DNA of 64,000 nt from an uncultured Cedecea sp. (lineage in GTDB: Bacteria > Pseudomonadota > Gammaproteobacteria > Enterobacterales > Enterobacteriaceae). The stretch covers positions 23,909 to 87,908 of the forward strand of contig NZ_CANMLV010000022.1 in assembly GCF_947498825.1 (NCBI RefSeq), read 5' to 3'. Position 1 is the first letter of the stretch, and every line of letters starts with the position of its first letter. The notes under the pieces are model-generated. The model was not told the origin of the DNA and ran no database searches. It saw only the letters and a program-made list of their open reading frames with translations. Both the position numbers and the translations under genes were made by a program. Below are positions 11,476 to 21,380 of this stretch, piece by piece.

Positions 11476-12306
11476 ATGAATCCGTTTTCGCTCTCCATCG
11501 AGGGTTTAGAAAAAAAAGCACGTGCGATCCGCCGTCGCATTATTGTGCTCAATGCTGAAAGCCCGGCGGGTGGTCATACCGGCGCTGATTTGTCACAAGT
11601 TGAAATCTTGACTGCCCTGTACTTTCGCATCCTTAACTGCTCTGTGGAACTGAAAGACAGCAAAGAAAGAGATATCTATATCCAGTCTAAAGGGCATGCA
11701 GTGGGCGGTTATTATTGTGTGCTGGCAGAGGCCGGATTTATCCCTGTAGAGTGGCTCTCCACCTATCAGCATGCTGACTCACATTTACCCGGACACCCGG
11801 TACGCCATAAAACGCCTGGCGTGGAATTGAATACCGGCGCCCTGGGACATGGTTTGCCGGTTGCGGTCGGAATAGCCCTGGCAGCAAAACGTGACAACAG
11901 CAAACGCCGTGTCTTTGTTGTGACAGGCGATGGTGAACTCGCTGAAGGCAGTAACTGGGAAGCCGCGCTAGTCGCTGCGCATTACCAGCTGGATAATTTG
12001 TTTATCATTAACGATAAAAACAATCTACAGCTTGCTGGCCCGACGAAAAACATTATGAATACCGACCCGTTGGATGAGAAATGGCGCGCCTTCGGTATGG
12101 AGGTGACCCAATGTAATGGCAATGATATGGCCGATATCGTCGCCACTCTGGAAGCCTTACAACCTAACGGTAAACCACATGTCATCATCGCTAATACCAC
12201 CAAGGGCGCAGGGGTATCCTTTATTCAGGGACGTCCTGAATGGCACCACCGTGTACCAAAAGGTGAAGAAATAGCATTAGCGCTCGAGGAGCTAAAAGAT
12301 GAGTAA
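11476..12306 (+). CDS. Transketolase-like protein, N-terminal (thiamine-diphosphate) subunit
   Basis: 276 residues, equal to the first domain of a full transketolase. Visible features are the early substrate-side sequence SPAGGHTGADLSQVEI, KGHAVGGYYCVLAE, a GALGHGLPVAVGIALAAKR segment, and the TPP-binding motif GDGELAEGSNWEAA...NDKNNLQ near residues 150-190. With the next gene it forms a split transketolase that moves a two-carbon unit from a ketose phosphate to an aldose phosphate. The genes overlap by 8 bp. In split forms with an FGGY kinase and sugar ABC transporter the substrate is usually an unusual pentulose phosphate; no isomerase gene is visible here. Confidence 0.92.
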   Translation: MNPFSLSIEGLEKKARAIRRRIIVLNAESPAGGHTGADLSQVEILTALYFRILNCSVELKDSKERDIYIQSKGHAVGGYYCVLAEAGFIPVEWLSTYQHADSHLPGHPVRHKTPGVELNTGALGHGLPVAVGIALAAKRDNSKRRVFVVTGDGELAEGSNWEAALVAAHYQLDNLFIINDKNNLQLAGPTKNIMNTDPLDEKWRAFGMEVTQCNGNDMADIVATLEALQPNGKPHVIIANTTKGAGVSFIQGRPEWHHRVPKGEEIALALEELKDE

Positions 12307-13249
12307 TAGTGAACATCTCGCCACCGTGATGGTGAATGCCTTTATTGATGCCGTTGATCGCGGTGTAGATCTGGTTCCGGTTGTCGCTGATTCTACATCA
12401 ACCGCCAAGATTTCACCGTTTATCAAAAAATACCCCGAGCGTCTGGTCAACGTCGGTATCGCCGAGCAGGTTCTGGTAGGTACTGCAGCAGGACTGGCTC
12501 TGGGAGGAAAAATTGCTGTCACCTGTAACGCAGCGCCTTTCTTAATCTCTCGCGCTAACGAACAGATTAAAATCGATATCTGCTACAACAATACCAACGT
12601 GAAGCTATTTGGTCTCAACTCTGGAGCCAGCTACGGCCCGTTAGCCAGTACTCACCACAGTATTGATGATATTGCTGTTCTGCGCGGTTTTGGCAATATC
12701 GAAATATACGCGCCCTCTTGCCCGATTGAATGCCGGCAGATAATTGATTACGCCCTGGAGCATGTAGGCCCGGTCTATATTCGTCTTGATGGTAAAGCTT
12801 TGCCTGAGCTCCATGATGAAAAATATCAGTTCGTCCCAGGACAAATTGATGTTCTACGTCAGGGAAATGATGTTGCCTTGGTCGCAATGGGCTCAACAGT
12901 ACATGAAATTGTTGCCGCTGCCGCACAATTAGCAGAAAACGGTATTGAAGCCACGGTTATCAATGTACCGTCTATTCGTCCTTGTAATACCGGACAGTTA
13001 CTGGAGATCCTTAAACCGCATCAGGCCGTTGTCAGCGTAGAAGAACATAATATCAATGGCGGAGTCGGTAGTCTGGTGGCCGAAGTTCTGGCCGAAGCAG
13101 GATGTGCCATTCCGCTGCGTCGACTGGGTATTCCTGATGGTGGATATGCCATCGCAGCCGATCGCGCATCAACACGCGCTTACCATGAAATTGATGCAGC
13201 TGGGATTGTAAAACAGGCGACGGCTCTATTTCAGGCACAAAAAAAATAA
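12299..13249 (+). CDS. Transketolase-like protein, C-terminal subunit
   Basis: 316 residues, the pyrimidine-binding and C-terminal domains of transketolase. It shows VVADSTSTAKISPFIKKYPERLVNVGIAEQ (the conserved Glu of NVGIAEQ activates TPP), TTHHS-like ASTHHSIDDIAVLR, and a Rossmann-like C-terminal domain from about residue 190. Starts at an ATG overlapping the previous stop, with GAGGAG in the preceding gene, so the two subunits are made together. Confidence 0.92.
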   Translation: MSNSEHLATVMVNAFIDAVDRGVDLVPVVADSTSTAKISPFIKKYPERLVNVGIAEQVLVGTAAGLALGGKIAVTCNAAPFLISRANEQIKIDICYNNTNVKLFGLNSGASYGPLASTHHSIDDIAVLRGFGNIEIYAPSCPIECRQIIDYALEHVGPVYIRLDGKALPELHDEKYQFVPGQIDVLRQGNDVALVAMGSTVHEIVAAAAQLAENGIEATVINVPSIRPCNTGQLLEILKPHQAVVSVEEHNINGGVGSLVAEVLAEAGCAIPLRRLGIPDGGYAIAADRASTRAYHEIDAAGIVKQATALFQAQKK

Positions 13250-13303
13250 TAAGACAAAATATGTCAGGTGGCGTTGATACTTATCTGCATCAATGAGGTA
13301 ACT

Positions 13304-14815
13304 GTGGCCGGTAAAGAAATTATCATTGCCCTCGATGAGGGCACAACAAATGCTAAAGCGGTGGCACTCGATAGCAACGGCAAAATAGTCGCATCCTTTT
13401 CCAGGGCTTTGACTATCACCACTCCGCAGGAAGGATGGGTAGAGCAGCCAGCCGAGCTGCTGATTGAGGCCTCTGTTGATGTTGTATCACAGGCTATTGC
13501 CGCAGTGGGCGCAGAAAATATTGTTGGGCTGGCAATCAGTAATCAGCGTGAAACCGCTGTAGGCTGGTATCGTGATAGCGGACGCCCTCTTTCTGCGGCA
13601 ATCACCTGGCAGTGTTCACGTACAGCACCTTTCTGTCAGTCGTTACGTGAACAGGGCAAAGAAGCACAGATCAAAGCAGTCACGGGTTTACCTGTCGCCT
13701 CGCTGTTCTCTGCGTCAAAAATGCGCTGGTTACTGGAGTCAGTACCTGATGGTTTTACGCAGGCTGAACAAGGCGAAATCTGTTTAGGGACGGTGGATAG
13801 CTGGTTGCTCTGGAATCTGACGGGGGGAGAGTCTTTCCACTGTGATTATTCCAATGCTGCACGCACTCAGCTATTAAATCTGCATACCGCAGACTGGGAT
13901 GATGAAATGATGGCGCTTTTCTCGATTCCGCGCCAGGCACTTCCTGATATTTTACCCTCGAGTGGACACTTTGGTTACACCCGGGGATGCCAGGGGATCC
14001 CCGACGGTATTCCTGTGCTGGCAATGCTAGGTGATTCACATGCCGCCCTGTTTGCGCACGGTCTGGGGGCTACGGGTTGTGTGAAAGCGACCTACGGTAC
14101 GGGATCTTCGGTGATGGCTCCCGTCAGCTCGGCTCAGTATGATGTTGATAGTCTCGCCACTACCGTTGCCTGGCATGACGGGGAACAGCTGGTTTATGGC
14201 CTGGAAGGAAATATTCCCCATACCGGTGATGCGGTTGCCTGGATGGTGGAAAGTACCGGACTGGATATGCTCGCGCCACAAGAGCTGGCACAGCAACTCA
14301 CCCTGTTACCCGCTTCGGTTGACTCGACATCAGGCGTCTACTTTGTTCCCGCGCTTACCGGGCTGGGTGCGCCCTGGTGGGATGAAAATGCACGTGGAGT
14401 CATAAGTGGTCTCAGTCGCGGAGTCAAACGCGCACATCTGGTACGTGCTGCACTGGAGTCCATCGCTTATCAGATTGCTGATGTGGTGATGGTGATGCGC
14501 CAGCGCGAGGATTTTACTTTAACGGCACTGATGGTAGACGGCGGACCAACCAAAAATAGCTGGTTAATGCAATACCAGGCCGACCTTCTCGGGTGCCCGG
14601 TGCTGCGTAGCGATGTGGCGGAGCTCTCCGCTATCGGTACAGCTCTGCTCGCACGCAAAGCGTTATTAAAAATATCTATCGAGGAATTACGCCAATTTTT
14701 ACCTGAACATCTGAGTTTTCAGCCTGATATGGCACGTCATGAACGACTCCAAAAACGATGGCACGAATGGCAGGTAGCTGTGAAATTAACGAGACAATCG
14801 AAAGATAAACAATAA
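13304..14815 (+). CDS. FGGY-family carbohydrate kinase
   Basis: 503 residues from a GTG start with GAGG 5-6 bp upstream; an upstream TTG would add 12 residues. N-terminal phosphate site IALDEGTTNAKAVALD, central DSHAALFAHG with ATYGTGSS, and C-terminal LMVDGGPTKNSWLMQYQAD are hallmarks of the glycerol kinase branch of the FGGY family. It should phosphorylate the imported sugar, or a ketose made from it, to supply the split transketolase. It resembles glycerol kinase in motifs, but context argues for a ketopentose-like substrate. Apulose-type kinases are one precedent that works with split transketolases. Confidence 0.85.
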   Translation: MAGKEIIIALDEGTTNAKAVALDSNGKIVASFSRALTITTPQEGWVEQPAELLIEASVDVVSQAIAAVGAENIVGLAISNQRETAVGWYRDSGRPLSAAITWQCSRTAPFCQSLREQGKEAQIKAVTGLPVASLFSASKMRWLLESVPDGFTQAEQGEICLGTVDSWLLWNLTGGESFHCDYSNAARTQLLNLHTADWDDEMMALFSIPRQALPDILPSSGHFGYTRGCQGIPDGIPVLAMLGDSHAALFAHGLGATGCVKATYGTGSSVMAPVSSAQYDVDSLATTVAWHDGEQLVYGLEGNIPHTGDAVAWMVESTGLDMLAPQELAQQLTLLPASVDSTSGVYFVPALTGLGAPWWDENARGVISGLSRGVKRAHLVRAALESIAYQIADVVMVMRQREDFTLTALMVDGGPTKNSWLMQYQADLLGCPVLRSDVAELSAIGTALLARKALLKISIEELRQFLPEHLSFQPDMARHERLQKRWHEWQVAVKLTRQSKDKQ

Positions 14816-14838
14816 AATACGGCCAGTAAATATACCGA

Positions 14839-14870
14839 ACCGGATAAATTGCCCAGGTGATTTATCCGGT
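14839..14870. terminator. Hairpin between convergent kinase and regulator genes
   Basis: Perfect 11-bp stem ACCGGATAAAT / ATTTATCCGGT with a 10-nt loop, between genes ending head to head. No strong T-run, so strength is uncertain. Confidence 0.6.
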
Positions 14871-14883
14871 AAACCTGAACGAT

Positions 14884-15551
14884 TTAATTAACAGAGGAAG
14901 CATTGATCAGTATTTTTTTAAACTTCTCTATATCGCAAATTACATATTCACTGGCCTGTTTACGAATATACTGCTCATTAATCAGCTGAGTGATCGCCCG
15001 GCGATAATTACGCTCTGAACAACCAAAGCGCTCAGCTTCCCGGTAAACTTGAGAGAAATCGACCAGAGGTTTGTTTTGCTGATAACGTTCATAAATATCT
15101 GACATAATATTAAATACCAGCGGTTGTAAGAAACGCTCCATGGTTTTTGCCATACCCCGCTGATAGCTGATAGAAAGTAGCTGGCTTAGCCAAATACCCA
15201 CCTCGGCATGAGTCAGTAAAATTTTCTCCATCATGGCTAATGGAATAACGTGCACCGTCATTGCGTCATTGGCAATAACTGAAAACTGGCTGGGTGTTTT
15301 TGTCAGAAACTCAATTTCACCAATAATAGTATCGCTGACAAAACGCTGTCCGAGACTGAAGACTTTTCCATTATCAGCATGATAATGCATGGTATATTCG
15401 CCCAGCGTTATCCAGTACAACGCTTTTATTTCTTCGCCCTGCCGTAAAATAGCTTCGCCAGGGCCAAAATCTTTTTTTTTAAAGGCGCCGACAGCACCGC
15501 TTCACGCAAAGTTTGATAGCCCCTCTGAGCATATTCTTGAAGCAGACTCAT
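14884..15551 (-). pseudogene. Crp/Fnr-family (YeiL-like) regulator with a frameshift in a poly-A tract
   Basis: Two frames on the minus strand together make a normal Crp/Fnr regulator of ~222 residues. The first begins at 15551 with an excellent GGAGG site 9-10 bp upstream (MSLLQEYAQRGYQTLREAV...). It leaves frame in a run of nine A (plus-strand T run 15472-15480); ten A would restore DFGPGEAILRQGEEIK and join the 178-residue downstream frame starting at 15420. The rest holds the cyclic-nucleotide-binding barrel (HADNGKVFSLGQRF, IIGEIEFLTK) and a C-terminal winged helix (EAERFGCSERNYRRAI). It lies divergent from the phosphorylase-permease pair, its likely targets. It may be broken, phase-variable, rescued by transcriptional slippage, or a homopolymer sequencing error. 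Confidence 0.8.
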
Positions 15552-15766
15552 CTGTTACCGACCTCCGATACACCATGTCTTTTATACCTGACTCAAGGTC
15601 TGAGCTTATTGCGCTTATCGCTAACATTCCAGAATTACTCAGCCTGGTAGAAAAATAAGAGCGAAAAATGAAATATGAGACTGCCCGTGGATCCTGTCGC
15701 TATTCTACCTTGCTGGCATTGAACTCATGCTGCCTTTAAACGTTAAACCGCATGAAAAATCAATTT

Positions 15767-15782
15767 TGTGATCAAAATCATC
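15767..15782 (+). promoter_or_regulatory. Crp/Fnr-like operator candidate
   Basis: TGTGA-TCAAAA-TCATC is close to the CRP pattern TGTGA-N6-TCACA and also contains TGATCAAAATCA, reminiscent of an FNR-type dyad. It lies 80 bp before the phosphorylase start, in the region divergent from the Crp/Fnr-family gene. The actual binding protein is not determined. Confidence 0.5.
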
Positions 15783-15861
15783 TACACCCGGACATTTGCC
15801 TTTTTCTCAATTCACAGCTCTTTCTACTGTACTCCTGAACTCAGTGAAGAGAGAGAGTCTG

Positions 15862-16572
15862 ATGACACCACATATTAATGCAAATCCAAGTGACTTTGCT
15901 GCAGCCGTTATCATGCCAGGCGACCCATTACGTGCCCAGTATATTGCTGAAACCTACTTAACAGATGCAAAGCGTGTCTGTGATGCTCGCAATATGTTTG
16001 GTTTTACCGGTTATTACCGCAACAAACCTGTATCCGTCATGGCACATGGCATGGGGATCCCTTCTGTTTCTATCTATGTTTATGAGTTAATTAATTCTTT
16101 TAACGTTAAAAAACTGATCCGCATTGGCACCTGCGGCATCATCGGAGAGAACCCTGACCTCCAGGCTGTGGTCGTTGCAACTGGAGCCGGGACCTCATCT
16201 TCGGTTAATCGGGATCGCTTCGGCGGTTATGACTACGCTGCCGTTCCTGATTTCGGGTTATTACGTCTGTGCTGGGAAGTCGCACAGCAACGTCATATTC
16301 CAACCCAATTTGGCAATACCTTCACCAATGACCTGCTGTATGACAAGCCAGAAGGCATGTTGCAGTTGCTAAACAAGATGAACATTATCGCCGTTGAAAT
16401 GGAAACCTCCGCCCTGTTCACTCTTGCCGCACAGTATCGGGCCAAAGCACTGAGCCTGTTGACGCCTTGCATTAACAGTCTGACAGGAGAGGAAGTTCCG
16501 GCCCTTCAGCAACAAGCCACGCTAGACAAAATGATTGAGCTCGCTTTAGAAACCGCAATTTATTGTGATTAG
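15862..16572 (+). CDS. DeoD-like purine nucleoside phosphorylase homologue with altered active site
   Basis: 236 residues, the length of hexameric DeoD (239). Conserved: MTPHINA with the subunit-bridging His, IMPGDPLRA (phosphate-site Gly and Arg), FGFTGYY, HGMGIPS, LIRIGTCG and VEMETSALF (nucleoside site). Ungapped alignment by eye to E. coli DeoD near the C-terminus puts Ile where Asp204 and Gln where Arg217 should be, the pair that protonates the purine base. So normal phosphorolysis of purine nucleosides is doubtful. It may act on another nucleoside-like compound or have a binding role. I chose the ATG after GAGAGAGAG rather than a longer frame. Probably an operon with the permease. Confidence 0.85.
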   Translation: MTPHINANPSDFAAAVIMPGDPLRAQYIAETYLTDAKRVCDARNMFGFTGYYRNKPVSVMAHGMGIPSVSIYVYELINSFNVKKLIRIGTCGIIGENPDLQAVVVATGAGTSSSVNRDRFGGYDYAAVPDFGLLRLCWEVAQQRHIPTQFGNTFTNDLLYDKPEGMLQLLNKMNIIAVEMETSALFTLAAQYRAKALSLLTPCINSLTGEEVPALQQQATLDKMIELALETAIYCD

Positions 16573-16594
16573 CCTATTCCATAAGGGTTCTTGA

Positions 16595-18124
16595 ATGAAA
16601 AACACCACACAACCCGCCACAACTGCTCTGAAAGTTGAGTCTAATGGCGTCAATGCTGTCCCTGAATCTGAACGTTATGGTCATGCTTCCGGGCTTTTCC
16701 CAGTCTGGTTTTCATGGAATGTCTCAATCCTCGGCATCACCTACGGAATCTATGTTTACTCTTTGGGACTCAGTGTCTGGCAGGCTATCAGTGCCGGTAT
16801 TATTGGTTATTTGCTGTCATGTTTTCTGGTCGGTATTCTGGCAGTAGGCGGGCCTCGCACCGGTTTGCCCACCTTAACGCAGACGCGTTTCTGTTTTGGT
16901 TATCATGGTAATAAATTCCCTACCCTGTTTGCCTATATTTCAAATATGGGCTGGAAAATCACGCTGATTACCCTGGCATCAACTACGGGGGCATCCCTGA
17001 CAGCGAAACTTTGGCCTGCCATTTTTGCACAAGCAAACGGCCAGCCAGCACTATTGTGTGTGCTTGGCTGGTTTGTTCTTATCCTGGCTTTAACCCTGTC
17101 AGTCGCCGTTTATGGCCATCAGTTGATTATGCAGGTTGAGAAGTACATCGCCTGGGTCACTGGCTTGATGAGCATTGTTTTTGTGTTGTTAATCGTACCG
17201 CATATTCACTGGGATAAACTGGGTCAGACTGCCGTTCATGGAGACTTATTCACTTGGATAGGGGGGGTCGTACTGGCAATGACCATGGTAGGGCTGGGAT
17301 TCCTGAACTACGGTGGTGACTTTGCTCGTTACTTACCCAGCAAAACGCCGGCCTCAAAGGTCATCTTCTGGACCACGTCTGGTATTGCTTTGCCAGTGAG
17401 TATTTTACTGATGCTCGGCGCATTTCTGGCTGACAGTAACCCAACACTCAGTGCGGCTGCCGCAAACTCACCGATTACGTCTCTGACTGATTTACTGCCG
17501 CTCTGGTTTTATGTCCCTTTCTCGATTGTTATTATTGTATCTCTGCTCTCGGCTGCCATTACCGGTGTCTATAGCTCAGGGCTTGCCTTGCTGGCAATGG
17601 GGCTTCCGGTCAGCCGAGCCACGACGACCACAATCAATGCTGTCATTATCGGATTAGGCGCGTTTTATCTGATGTTTATCTCTGATTCATTCCTTGCCAC
17701 TTTTCAATCATTCCTGATCGCTATTGGTGTAGTTATGGGCTCTGCTGGGGCTATCCAGCTTGTCGATTTTTATCGACAAAGACGTCTTGGCTGGAAGGTG
17801 GATATGGCGAATAAAGCAGGGGATGGCGGTAGAGATGGTCGCTGGACTGCATTGCTGTCCTTACTGATTGCTACCGTTGTGGGGACCGGCACTATTACTT
17901 CAAGCGATCCTTATATTGCACACCTGGTCGGTTTCCTGCTGACTCCAGAAACGCGTAATAGCGTATTTGCTTCAGCCAGTCTGGGGGTGATTGTGTCAAT
18001 GGTGACAGGAGCGAGTATCTACGCTTTTCTGACCTATGTGCTGAAGATAGAGCTGCCCGGTATCAGTGCCGAGGAAATGGCACACCGTAATAAGAACATT
18101 GAGGAAAAACAATCGGTAAGCTAG
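16595..18124 (+). CDS. NCS1-family (CodB-like) nucleobase permease
   Basis: 509 residues with about 12 membrane segments. Features include the early GLFPVWFSWN segment, NMGWKITLIT, and LNYGGDFARYLPSKTPASKV in the middle, which is typical of cytosine/purine permeases (NCS1). Follows the DeoD-like gene after 22 bp, so the pair likely imports and processes a nucleobase or nucleoside. E. coli CodB is ~419 residues; this protein is longer at both ends and closer to allantoin/purine-type members. Substrate unknown. Confidence 0.85.
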   Translation: MKNTTQPATTALKVESNGVNAVPESERYGHASGLFPVWFSWNVSILGITYGIYVYSLGLSVWQAISAGIIGYLLSCFLVGILAVGGPRTGLPTLTQTRFCFGYHGNKFPTLFAYISNMGWKITLITLASTTGASLTAKLWPAIFAQANGQPALLCVLGWFVLILALTLSVAVYGHQLIMQVEKYIAWVTGLMSIVFVLLIVPHIHWDKLGQTAVHGDLFTWIGGVVLAMTMVGLGFLNYGGDFARYLPSKTPASKVIFWTTSGIALPVSILLMLGAFLADSNPTLSAAAANSPITSLTDLLPLWFYVPFSIVIIVSLLSAAITGVYSSGLALLAMGLPVSRATTTTINAVIIGLGAFYLMFISDSFLATFQSFLIAIGVVMGSAGAIQLVDFYRQRRLGWKVDMANKAGDGGRDGRWTALLSLLIATVVGTGTITSSDPYIAHLVGFLLTPETRNSVFASASLGVIVSMVTGASIYAFLTYVLKIELPGISAEEMAHRNKNIEEKQSVS

Positions 18125-18153
18125 TCATTATACAATAATGCAGAAAAATATTA

Positions 18154-18186
18154 GCTGATATCAGTTCTTCTGATATCGGCTTTTTT
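18154..18186 (+). terminator. Terminator after the permease gene
   Basis: GC(T/G)GATATCAG pairs with CTGATATCGGC around a short TTCT loop and is followed by six T. Classical intrinsic terminator, right border of the accessory island on the plus strand. Confidence 0.85.
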
Positions 18187-18196
18187 ATCTCCGGGC

Positions 18197-18230
18197 AAAA
18201 AAAAACACCGAAGAGAAACTCTTCGGTGTT
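18197..18230 (-). terminator. rplM-rpsI terminator
   Basis: Perfect 12-bp stem AACACCGAAGAG / CTCTTCGGTGTT with a 3-nt loop; on the minus strand it is followed by a run of T (A run at 18197-18205). It ends transcription 43 bp after rpsI, so sspAB is not expected to be read through from the ribosomal promoter. Confidence 0.92.
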
Positions 18231-18272
18231 TGTTTGCTGTCCATTGTTGTTCTGCAAATTTGCAGAAAACAA

Positions 18273-18668
<396 letters not shown>

Positions 18669-18680
18669 CTATAATCCCGA

Positions 18681-19157
<477 letters not shown>

Positions 19158-19274
19158 TTAAAATCAGTTGAGGCTCACACGACATTGTCCAGCAAACCTA
19201 CCCCTTCGAATAGCCTATGCCGGCACGACAAAAGTTTCGGGAAAAAAACTTTGGTTGTAACGTGGGGTCGCAAG

Positions 19275-19303
19275 ATTATAGAGAAGTCGCTTCGAAAAAT
19301 CGA
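19275..19303 (-). promoter_or_regulatory. Probable rplM promoter
   Basis: On the minus strand a perfect TATAAT (-10, at 19275-19280) sits about 165 bp before rplM. A weak -35 candidate lies ~17 bp upstream. The leader that follows would be long enough for translational control by L13. Confidence 0.5.
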
Positions 19304-19329
19304 CCCTAATTTGTCTTTTGTGCCATAAT

Positions 19330-19526
19330 TATACCCAAAATAATTCGAGTTGCATGACAAAACGTTAACGTTTTGAACAACGCAAAGCGTTGGCCCGTCA
19401 GGGCGAGACTCATCTATGAGTCTCGTAACGCGGCAAGTGAGAGAATCCCGATGAGCTTACATAGGTAAGTGATTCGGGTGAACGAACGCAGCCAACGCAC
19501 AGGCAACTCGAAGTATGACGGGGATA
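19330..19526. repeat. ERIC element with a ~70-bp internal insertion
   Basis: 197 bp with the ERIC ends (TATACCCAAAATAATTCGAG; GCAACTCGAAGTATGACGGG). Its right half contains the true ERIC core, GAATCCCGATGAGCTTACAT then AAGTGATTCGGGTGA. The size is 127 bp plus about 70 bp, the known type of ERIC variant with an inserted segment. It sits between the rplM promoter and the zapE 3' end. Confidence 0.88.
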
Positions 19527-19531
19527 GACAT

Positions 19532-20656
19532 TTAAGGCAGGTGCTCCAGGCGCAAATACTCTTCACTTTGCATCTCCTGTAACCGCGACAGGCAGCGCTG
19601 GAATTCAAATTTAAGTTTTTCACCTTGATAAATATCGAAAAGTTCTGTTTGTGCAGACACAATCAGTTTGACATGCCGTTCATAAAACTCATCTACCAGC
19701 GCAATAAATCGTCGGGCTTCATTTTCGTTACGGGTATTCATCACGGGCACATTAAACAGCATCACCGTATGGAACTGACGCGATAAGGCAATGTAATCAT
19801 GCTGGCTACGGGCATCAACACAAAGGGTCGTAAAATCTACCGCCAGGGTTTGGTTGGCCACGCCGAGTGTCGCCAACGGTCTGTGGTTAATTTCCATCAC
19901 AGGTCCTGGCTCACGAATCACCCCCGTCAGCGCAGTATAGAGTTTTTCCATCTGCCCGGCTGTCTGTTGATTTAGAGGTGACAGCCAGATATGAGCCTGG
20001 GTCAAGGTTCTCAGCCTGTAGTCAATGCCAGCATCGACGTTCATCACATCACAATACTGTTTGATTGCCTCGATAGCAGGCAAAAAGCGCGTCCGCTGTA
20101 AACCATTACGATACAGTTCATCAGGCGGAATATTGGATGTTGCGACTAACGAAATACCTCGTGCGAAAAGGGCTTTCATCAGCGTCCCTAAAAGCATGGC
20201 ATCCGTAATATCAGAGACAAAAAATTCATCAAAACACAAAATATCAGTTTCCGCTTTGAAACTGTCTGCTACTTTCTCCAGCGGATCGCTTTCGCCTTGT
20301 AACTGCGTTAATTCTTCATGAACCCGTAACATAAAGCGGTGAAAATGCAGCCTTAACTTGCGTTCACCAGGCAAACTCTGGAAAAACATATCCATCAGCC
20401 AGGTTTTTCCTCGGCCGACGCCACCCCACATATATAACCCCCGGACAGGCTCTTGAACCGCTGGAACACGATTTTTACTCAGCAGCTTGCCAAATCGAGC
20501 ACGCAGACCGCCTGGCACAGGCTCAGGTTTTTGTAAGATAAGCTGCTGCCATATCGTATCCAGTTTAGTGATGGCATTACGTTGCACATCATCAGGCTGA
20601 TAATCACCTTGTAACAAGGTTTGCTGATAGCATGATAGGGGAGAGGTATTTTGCAT
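19532..20656 (-). CDS. zapE: Cell division ATPase ZapE
   Basis: 374 residues (E. coli 375). AFG1-like P-loop ATPase: Walker A GGVGRGKT at residues 78-85, Walker B ILCFDEFFVSD, later sensor motif LVATSNIPPDELY. ZapE associates with the Z-ring and affects FtsZ polymer stability under stress. Divergent from zapG as in E. coli. Confidence 0.96.
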   Translation of the reverse strand: MQNTSPLSCYQQTLLQGDYQPDDVQRNAITKLDTIWQQLILQKPEPVPGGLRARFGKLLSKNRVPAVQEPVRGLYMWGGVGRGKTWLMDMFFQSLPGERKLRLHFHRFMLRVHEELTQLQGESDPLEKVADSFKAETDILCFDEFFVSDITDAMLLGTLMKALFARGISLVATSNIPPDELYRNGLQRTRFLPAIEAIKQYCDVMNVDAGIDYRLRTLTQAHIWLSPLNQQTAGQMEKLYTALTGVIREPGPVMEINHRPLATLGVANQTLAVDFTTLCVDARSQHDYIALSRQFHTVMLFNVPVMNTRNENEARRFIALVDEFYERHVKLIVSAQTELFDIYQGEKLKFEFQRCLSRLQEMQSEEYLRLEHLP

Positions 20657-20819
20657 GGTATCCTAGTATTTCCTTTAAAATCGGATAGCTGTTTACTACA
20701 GTTGTCGCAAAAAGGCCGTTCTACCCTAAGCGAAGCTGCGGCAAGATTCCACTTCTCTTAAATTAACGGTTATAGTGGCTACAGTACCCAATGGAATCAC
20801 AAGACAACGGGAGATGTTC

Positions 20820-21218
20820 ATGACTTGGGAATATGCGCTTATTGGATTAGTTGTGGGCCTAATCATTGGTGCCACCGCGATGCGTTTTGGTAATCGTAAA
20901 CTGCGTCAACAACAAAACCTTCAATATGAGCTGGAAGCAAGCAAAAAAGAGCTTGAAGAATATCGTGAAGAACTGGTCAGTCATTTTGCACATAGTGCAG
21001 AACTTCTGGACAAAATGGCCGGTGATTATCGCCAGCTTTATCAGCACATGGCGAAAAGCTCCAGCAGCCTGTTGCCAGGTATGACAGCGGAAACCAATCC
21101 GTTCCGTACACGTCTTAATGAATCAGAGGCGAGCAACGATCAAGCTCCGGTTCAGATCCCTCGCGATTACTCAGAAGGCGCTTCGGGTTTACTGCGTAAT
21201 GGCGCCAAGCGTAACTAA
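20820..21218 (+). CDS. zapG: Z-ring associated inner-membrane protein ZapG (YhcB)
   Basis: 132 residues from the ATG giving MTWEYALIGLVVGLIIG; GGGAG lies just upstream. One N-terminal membrane helix (about residues 5-22), then a cytoplasmic coiled-coil (LQYELEASKKELEEYREELVS) and a conserved C-terminal segment (NDQAPVQIPRDYSEGASGLL). Links division, cell shape and envelope synthesis. Confidence 0.95.
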   Translation: MTWEYALIGLVVGLIIGATAMRFGNRKLRQQQNLQYELEASKKELEEYREELVSHFAHSAELLDKMAGDYRQLYQHMAKSSSSLLPGMTAETNPFRTRLNESEASNDQAPVQIPRDYSEGASGLLRNGAKRN

Positions 21219-21265
21219 TCGGTATCTCGCTCAGGGGACTTAGTGGCCCCAGAGTAAGCTTCATT

Positions 21266-21314
21266 CAGATGGCCGAATCACAGTTTTTCTGTGCATCGGC
21301 CATCTGGGTTTTGT
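21266..21314 (+). terminator. zapG terminator
   Basis: Long hairpin: CAGATGGCCGA pairs with TCGGCCATCTG and an inner CACAG/CTGTG, loop of T, then GGTTTTGTTT. Separates zapG from degQ. Confidence 0.88.
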
Positions 21315-21380
21315 TTCTGGAAGCCATACTTTCACAATGTATGTGTCCCCTTTCCTTATTGTCATGAGAGCCTGCATCTA

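Noticed and set aside
13261..13296. Eleven-codon ORF ahead of the FGGY kinase
   Set aside because: It starts at ATG 13261 and ends just before the kinase, which could couple translation, but it is too short and lacks a clear ribosome site.
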